Source of the DNA: Oscheius dolichura | Taxonomy: Eukaryota; Nematoda; Chromadorea; Rhabditida; Rhabditidae | Direction: 5' to 3' | DNA: 64,000 nucleotides | NCBI GenBank assembly: GCA_932521035.1 | Contig: OW051497.1 | Span: 8,060,001 to 8,124,000, forward strand | Shown: positions 58,967-64,000 of the stretch, piece after piece | Numbering within the stretch: position 1 is the first letter of the stretch | Layout: each line of letters opens with the position of its first letter | The notes under the pieces: generated by a model | The model's database searches: none | What the model saw: only the letters and a program-made list of their open reading frames with translations | What the model was told of the DNA's origin: nothing | Program-made: the position numbers and the translations under genes

Positions 58967-61900
58967 ATGAAGTTCTTCTTCGCCCTCCTCGGAGTTGCCC
59001 TAGCGGTCCAGGTGGGAGTTGCTCTTCGGCCATTTTAACTTTTCCAATTTTCAGTCTTCCTGGCCCCAAGACCGCCTGCTCAACTGGAAGACCCAGACCG
59101 AGTACCGCTTCAGGTATGAAGCTTCTCTGGCCAGCGGAGTCGCCATCCCGAACTCCCTCTCTGCCATCACCCGCCACCGCTCCGATGTCACCCTCCAAGT
59201 CCTGGACGACAAGATCGCTCTCTTCCAACTGAAGAATGTCCAATTCGCCAACGACAACGCTGAACTTCCTGAGACTTCCCAGTTCGTCCCCATGGAGCGC
59301 ATCACGCCCCAGGAACTCACCGAGGAGCACCAGAAGCACATTGAGATGCCCGTCCGCTTCCGTTTCGAGCAGGGAATGGTTAGTTAATTCCCCCTCTCCA
59401 CTCCTAATGCCTCATTTTCAGGCCTCCGAGCTCCAGTTCCACCCTGATGACTCCATCTGGTCGAAGAACGTCAAGCGTTCCATCATCAGCATGCTCCAGC
59501 TCAACTGGGAACAGATCTCCTCTGACCGTCTTGACCGTGACGAGCGCGAGTTCTCCAACGGCAACAAGTTCGACCTCTTCATGGAGAAGAACGTCGAAGG
59601 AAACTGCGAAGTCGCCTACAACCTTGTCTCTGAGAAGAAGGAGAGGACCACCGTCATCAAGTCCATCAACTTTGACAACTGCGAGGAGCGTCTGGAGCTG
59701 ACCTACAACTACCGCTTCACCGCTGAGTGTCCCGAGTGCGACTACAAGAAGATCGCCCCCCAGACTGTCTACAAGTTCGAGATCGAGAAGGACCAGCTGA
59801 AGGAGATCGAGCTCAACTCCGTCTACTCTGTTGCCCTCAAGGACCAGACCCTCATCCGCACCAAGGTTCAGGCTCGCCTCACCCTGGAGAAGACTGCCTC
59901 CATTGACCGTGAGATCCACACCTCCAAGGGACCCAAGGAGAGCATCGTCTACAACAAGGAGTTCGACTACGCCGTTGAGGAGTACCTGAAGAATGGAGAA
60001 GAGGCCAAGTTCAACCCCATGGAAGCCATCCCCAAGAAGTTCGAGATCATCGAGGAGATCGTTGACAAGCTGGCCCACCAGAAGGACGAGAGCTCCATCG
60101 AATCTGCCGACTACTTCATGAGGTACTAGGACCACCTGAGAAACAAAATAACTGCGAATTTTCAGACTTGTCCAGTACATCCGCACCTGTTCCGAGCAGG
60201 AGCTGAAGAAGATCCACGACAAGATCTACAAGAGCCAGGACAAGAAGACCCAGTCCCTCATTGAGCACTCTCTGGCCGTCGCTGGATCCAAGAACACCAT
60301 CCAGCACCTTCTTCGCCACTTCCACCACCTCTCCACTCCCCGCCTCGTCCAGATGCTCAAGTCCATCCAGGAGACTCCCTTCCCCTCCGAGCAGATTGCC
60401 CAGCTCCTCCACGAGTTCATCCAGACCGAGAGGTGCAGCGGTTCACCCGTCCTCCAGCAAGCCGGCTGGTTGGCCTACGGAGCTGTTGTCCGCGGAGCCA
60501 TTGGAAAGACCGCTGAGGTAAACCTTTATCTTCCCTTCTCCCCTAACCTGCTAACTTTCAGACCCACGCCATCCCTGCCTCTCAAGAATTCAAGTCCCAC
60601 GCTGCCAGAATCATGAAGGTGCTGTTCGAGAGAGCCGACACCATCTACGAGAAGGTCCTCGCCCTCAAGACTGTTGCCAACTCTGGACTTGACCACAACA
60701 TCGCCCTCCTCCAGAAGGTCATCTCCGACAAGAAGCAGCCCACGATCGTCCGCATGGAAGCCATCGACGCCCTCCGCCACCTCTCCGAGCAGATCCCCCG
60801 CAGGATCCAGCAGCTGTTGATGCCCGTTTACTCCAACCGCCTCGAGAAGAACGAGATCCGTATGGCCGCCCTCAGACAACTCGTCCAAGCCAAGCCTGCC
60901 CTTCCTGAGCTGTCCCAGATCGTCCTCCGCATGGAGCGTGAGCCCAACCAGCACGTTGCCGCCTACACCTACCACCTCCTCTCCTCTCTGATGGAATCTC
61001 CTCTTCCTGCTCACCGCAACATCTCCATCCTGGCTTCCAATCTGCTGAGGACCTCTCTCTACCGCCCTGAGTTCCGCATCCTCTCCATCGTCAAGCACTG
61101 GTCCGTCTACAGCCAGGACAGCCTCTCTGGCCTCAGCCTCCAGCTCGGATCTCTCCTTGGAAAGGACTCCGTCATCCCCAAGGACATGATGGTCGCCCTC
61201 GAGACCCTCTTCGGAGGAAACTGGAACAAACAGCTGGCCCAAATCGGATTCTCCCAACAAAACGTCGAAGCCCTCTTCAACAAGCTCATCAGCCGCCTGT
61301 CCAGATGGGAGAAGAAGGAGTCCATCTCTCGTGCTTCCCGTGTCTCCATCAAGAAGTCCGTCACCGTCCTCAAGGATCTTGCCCAGCAGCTCAACATCCG
61401 TGTCCGCCAATCCACCACTGAGGAACCCTTCGCCATGCTCTACTTCCGCTACAAGCAGATGGACTACGCCCTCCTTCCTCTGGACGAGCAGTACCTGGAC
61501 CAGCTCATTGAGAACTACGTCCGCGATGGATCCTTCGACCTGAAGAAGCTCGAGCGTCTCTTCAACACCGACTCCGACTTCGAGTTCGCCACCGCCGGAT
61601 TCGTCATGGACTCCATGATGAAGATCTCCAACTCCCTTGGTCTCCCCATGGTCTTCTACAACAAGATGCCCACCGTCTTCGGAATCAACGGAAAGATCTC
61701 CATGGAGAAGGTCCCCTACGGACTCCGCGTCCGTGTCCAGGCCCAACCTCGTCTCTCCGCTCTCTACTTCCACTCTATGCACATCTGGGTGCCTTCCTTC
61801 ACCAACGGCTTCAAGAACCTCCGCACTGCTGAGATCAACCTCCCCATCGACATGGAGCTGGAGATCACCTACAAGAAAGAGCTCGAGATCAAGCTGAAGA

Positions 61901-64000
61901 CCCAGATGCCCAAGGAAGAGGAGAAGAGCCTCATCCGCCTTCACTCCCGCCCTGTCTGCTTCACCCGCTACTTCAAGAGCACCAAGGACATCTTCTATGG
62001 CTACAAGGAGACCACCGTCCCTATGCCCACCATCGACCGCATGAGCCAGGACATGACCAAGAAGTACGAGATTCAAGGCCTTGAATTCGTGCTCTCCGGC
62101 AGCAACTACCGACTCTGGAACCTTGAGACCGCCCTCCTTGGAGAACACCATCTGGACCTCACCGTTATTCCTTCCCGCCGTATCCCCAAGGAGCTCTCCA
62201 TGAAGTTCGTCATCGGAGAAGTCGAAACTGGAACCATCCGTGGCCCCAAGATCGAGAAGATGCTCCGCAAGGAGATGGAAACCGAAGAAGGAGAATGGGA
62301 GTCCCGCTCCGAGTCCAGCCGCATCGAGCACCTCAACAAAATCGTCCGCGACATGAAGCTCGACCGTGCCTACACCCACATCGTCAAGGTCGAGGTCCGT
62401 GGTCACGAAACTTCCGAGATGCTGATCCGCACCGAGTGCGAGGGAAACATGAAGTTCTGCCGCCTCGTCGCCGAGCTGAAGCCCGAAGGAGGACGCCGCC
62501 AGTGGACCGTCAAGTCCGAGCTTGAGGTCGTGCTCCCCCGACCCGTTGAAACCATCCAGCAGCTGAAGGACCAGAAGCACCGCGAAGTCCAGGTCCTCCT
62601 CGAGACCAAGTGGGGCTCTGAAGACAAGAACACCATCGAAATCCTCGCCCAGCTGGAGCAGTCCAAGACCCAGCGCGACATGGTCCAGAGACACCCCGAA
62701 CTCCGTGGTCTCCCCGCTCATGAGCAGCTGGTCCGCCTCGCCCGCCTGAACCAACTCAAGGCCAAGATCAACTACCAGCTGACCCGCGAGAACCAGAAAG
62801 TCTTCGAACAGATCTTCGACGTCGTCAAAGGCTACGCCTACTGGAGCTCCAACGTCGAAATGGCCGACAACCAGGAAGGACAAGTCACCGTTAAGATGAC
62901 CTCCGAGCCTCTGGTCCCTGGACTCTTCAACCTCACCGTCGAGACCCCCGAGACCTTCTTCCGCGCCCAGCAAGTCCGTGTTCCCGTCGTCATCCTCCCC
63001 TCCATCGTCCGCCAGCCCAAGAACATGATCCGCCACACCTCCTTCGAGAAGAGCGAGTGCCGCATCCAGGGAGACCGTGTCAACAGCTTCGACGATGTCA
63101 TCTTCCGCGCCCCCATGTCCAACTGCTACACCGTCGTCGCCAAGGACTGCTCCTCTGCTGAGCCCCGCTACGCCGTGCTCGTCAAGAACGCCAAGAGGAA
63201 TGGACAGGAGAAGATGGTCAAGATCATCTACGAGGACAACGAGATGGAGCTGGAGATCGTCGACGAGAAGTTGAAGGTCAACGGAAAGTCCCTCCGCAAC
63301 TCCGAGCTCGAGGAGAGCAGGTATAAGACTCCCCTCCTCCCGCCTAACCTGTCACCTTTCAGAATCGAGAAGATAGGCGAGCACTACGTCATCGACCTCG
63401 ACGAAGTCGTCGTTCGCTTCGATGGATCCGACATCAAGGTCCTCCTCAGCAACGAGCAGATGGAAACCCAGTGCGGACTCTGCGGCCACTTCGACGGAGA
63501 GGTACAGACAGCCTGGCTAATTTCACTCAATTTTCAGAAGAGAAACGACTACCGCACCGCTGGTAATGATGAGACTGAGGACCTCGAAGTCTTCCACCGC
63601 TCCTACATTGTGAAGTCCGACGAGTGCTCCATCGAATCCCCCAAGGGACAGAAGGCCTACCGTCAGTACAACGACTACACCTCCGAGGAGGACAACGACT
63701 CCAGCGAATGGTCCGATAAGAAGTCCAAGAAGGTCTCCCAGAAGAAGGACAGCCGCTCTGAGGAGTACGACGACACCGGTACAGCAGCTGACCCCCCTCC
63801 CTCAACCACTCATTTTCAGAGGAGCCTGAGAGCAAGACCGCCATGGAAGAGCACGGACACCGCATCTGCTTCTCCCTGGAGCCTGTCCCCAGCTGCCCCA
63901 AGAACATGAGCCCTCAGAAGACCACCCACAAGAAGGTACTAGCAGCTCCTGTGACCCAGTACAACTTCATCTTTCAGGTCGAGTTCGGATGCCTCCCCCG
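58967..64000 (+). CDS. vit: Vitellogenin (yolk protein precursor), 3' end outside the window
   Basis: Secreted lipid-carrying yolk protein. Exons: 58967-59011 (signal peptide MKFFFALLGVALAVQ), 59055-59378, 59422-60122, 60166-60517, 60562-63320 (a single 2.8-kb exon), 63363-63501, 63538-63778, 63820-63935, 63978 onward. All phases join. The lipoprotein N-terminal (vitellogenin_N) region starts WKTQTEYRFRYEASLASG and runs through the helical repeat part (EKVLALKTVANSG; RMEAIDALRHLSEQIPRR). A central beta-sheet region follows, then a von Willebrand type D domain from about 63060 (ECRIQGDRVNSFDDVIFRAP; CGLCGHFDGE) and a Ser/Lys/Asp/Glu-rich stretch (EEDNDSSEWSDKKSKKVSQK) that could be phosphorylated. 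About 1,560 residues lie in the window. Codon choice is extremely biased to C-ending codons, unlike every neighbour, as expected for very high expression. Confidence 0.97.

Noticed and set aside
60526-63036. 836-codon open frame antisense to vitellogenin (also 272 codons at 59404-60222)
   Set aside because: It exists because vitellogenin uses almost only C-ending codons and avoids TTA, CTA and TCA, which removes antisense stops. Its Leu/Gly/Val/Asp-rich composition mirrors the sense codons.
1-64000. Spliced-leader RNA, rRNA or other classical RNA genes
   Set aside because: I looked for SL1-like leader strings and conserved rRNA or tRNA boxes and found none that hold up. A covariance-model search could not be run.

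Overview
This is nuclear DNA from a nematode, assigned by inspection only. Introns are short (mostly 29 to 70 nt) with a strong TTTTCAG 3' splice site. The gene set is typical of nematodes: a cuticlin-like ZP-domain protein, a TWK-type two-pore potassium channel, a secreted C-type lectin, a ZIG-like two-Ig secreted protein and a vitellogenin with a TGTCAAT/GATA promoter. No species can be named. All gene models come from reading splice sites and protein motifs by eye, so terminal exons are less certain than internal domains.

Layout: 0.57-3.96 kb (+) cuticlin-like ZP gene with two apparent GC-AG introns; 4.5-7.3 kb (-) BAR-RhoGAP of the RICH/ARHGAP17 type, convergent with it; 8.8-14.8 kb (-) C3G/RAPGEF1-like Rap exchange factor; 14.8-19.9 kb mostly non-coding, with an inverted-repeat element at 17.5-17.9 kb; 19.9-20.3 kb (-) small membrane protein; 20.7-23.9 kb (-) two-pore K+ channel; 23.9-30.3 kb gene-poor; 30.3-30.7 kb (-) small membrane protein; 31.0-32.0 kb (+) C-type lectin; 32.5-33.6 kb (-) LIM-only protein; 35.7-38.1 kb (-) PH plus tandem PDZ-like adaptor; 40.6-41.5 kb (-) two-Ig secreted protein; 41.9-46.6 kb repeat island; 46.6-48.9 kb weakly supported exons; 49.4-57.2 kb (+) myocardin-related transcription factor (RPEL-RPEL-SAP-coiled coil); 59.0-64.0 kb (+) vitellogenin, cut by the window end.

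Neighbouring genes are functionally unrelated and lie on both strands. I see no operon I can support. Several genes are signalling proteins of the cortex and cytoskeleton (BAR-RhoGAP, C3G, PH/PDZ adaptor, actin-responsive MRTF); this may be chance.

The most unusual material is the 41.9-46.6 kb island. It holds a palindrome with an extra half-site, three ~600 bp spaced repeats, a perfect 144-bp inverted repeat enclosing two copies of a GC-rich hairpin cassette, decayed copies of a short ORF, and a 15-nt minisatellite. The hairpin cassette recurs inside the unrelated inverted repeat at 17.5-17.9 kb, which suggests a dispersed repeat family.
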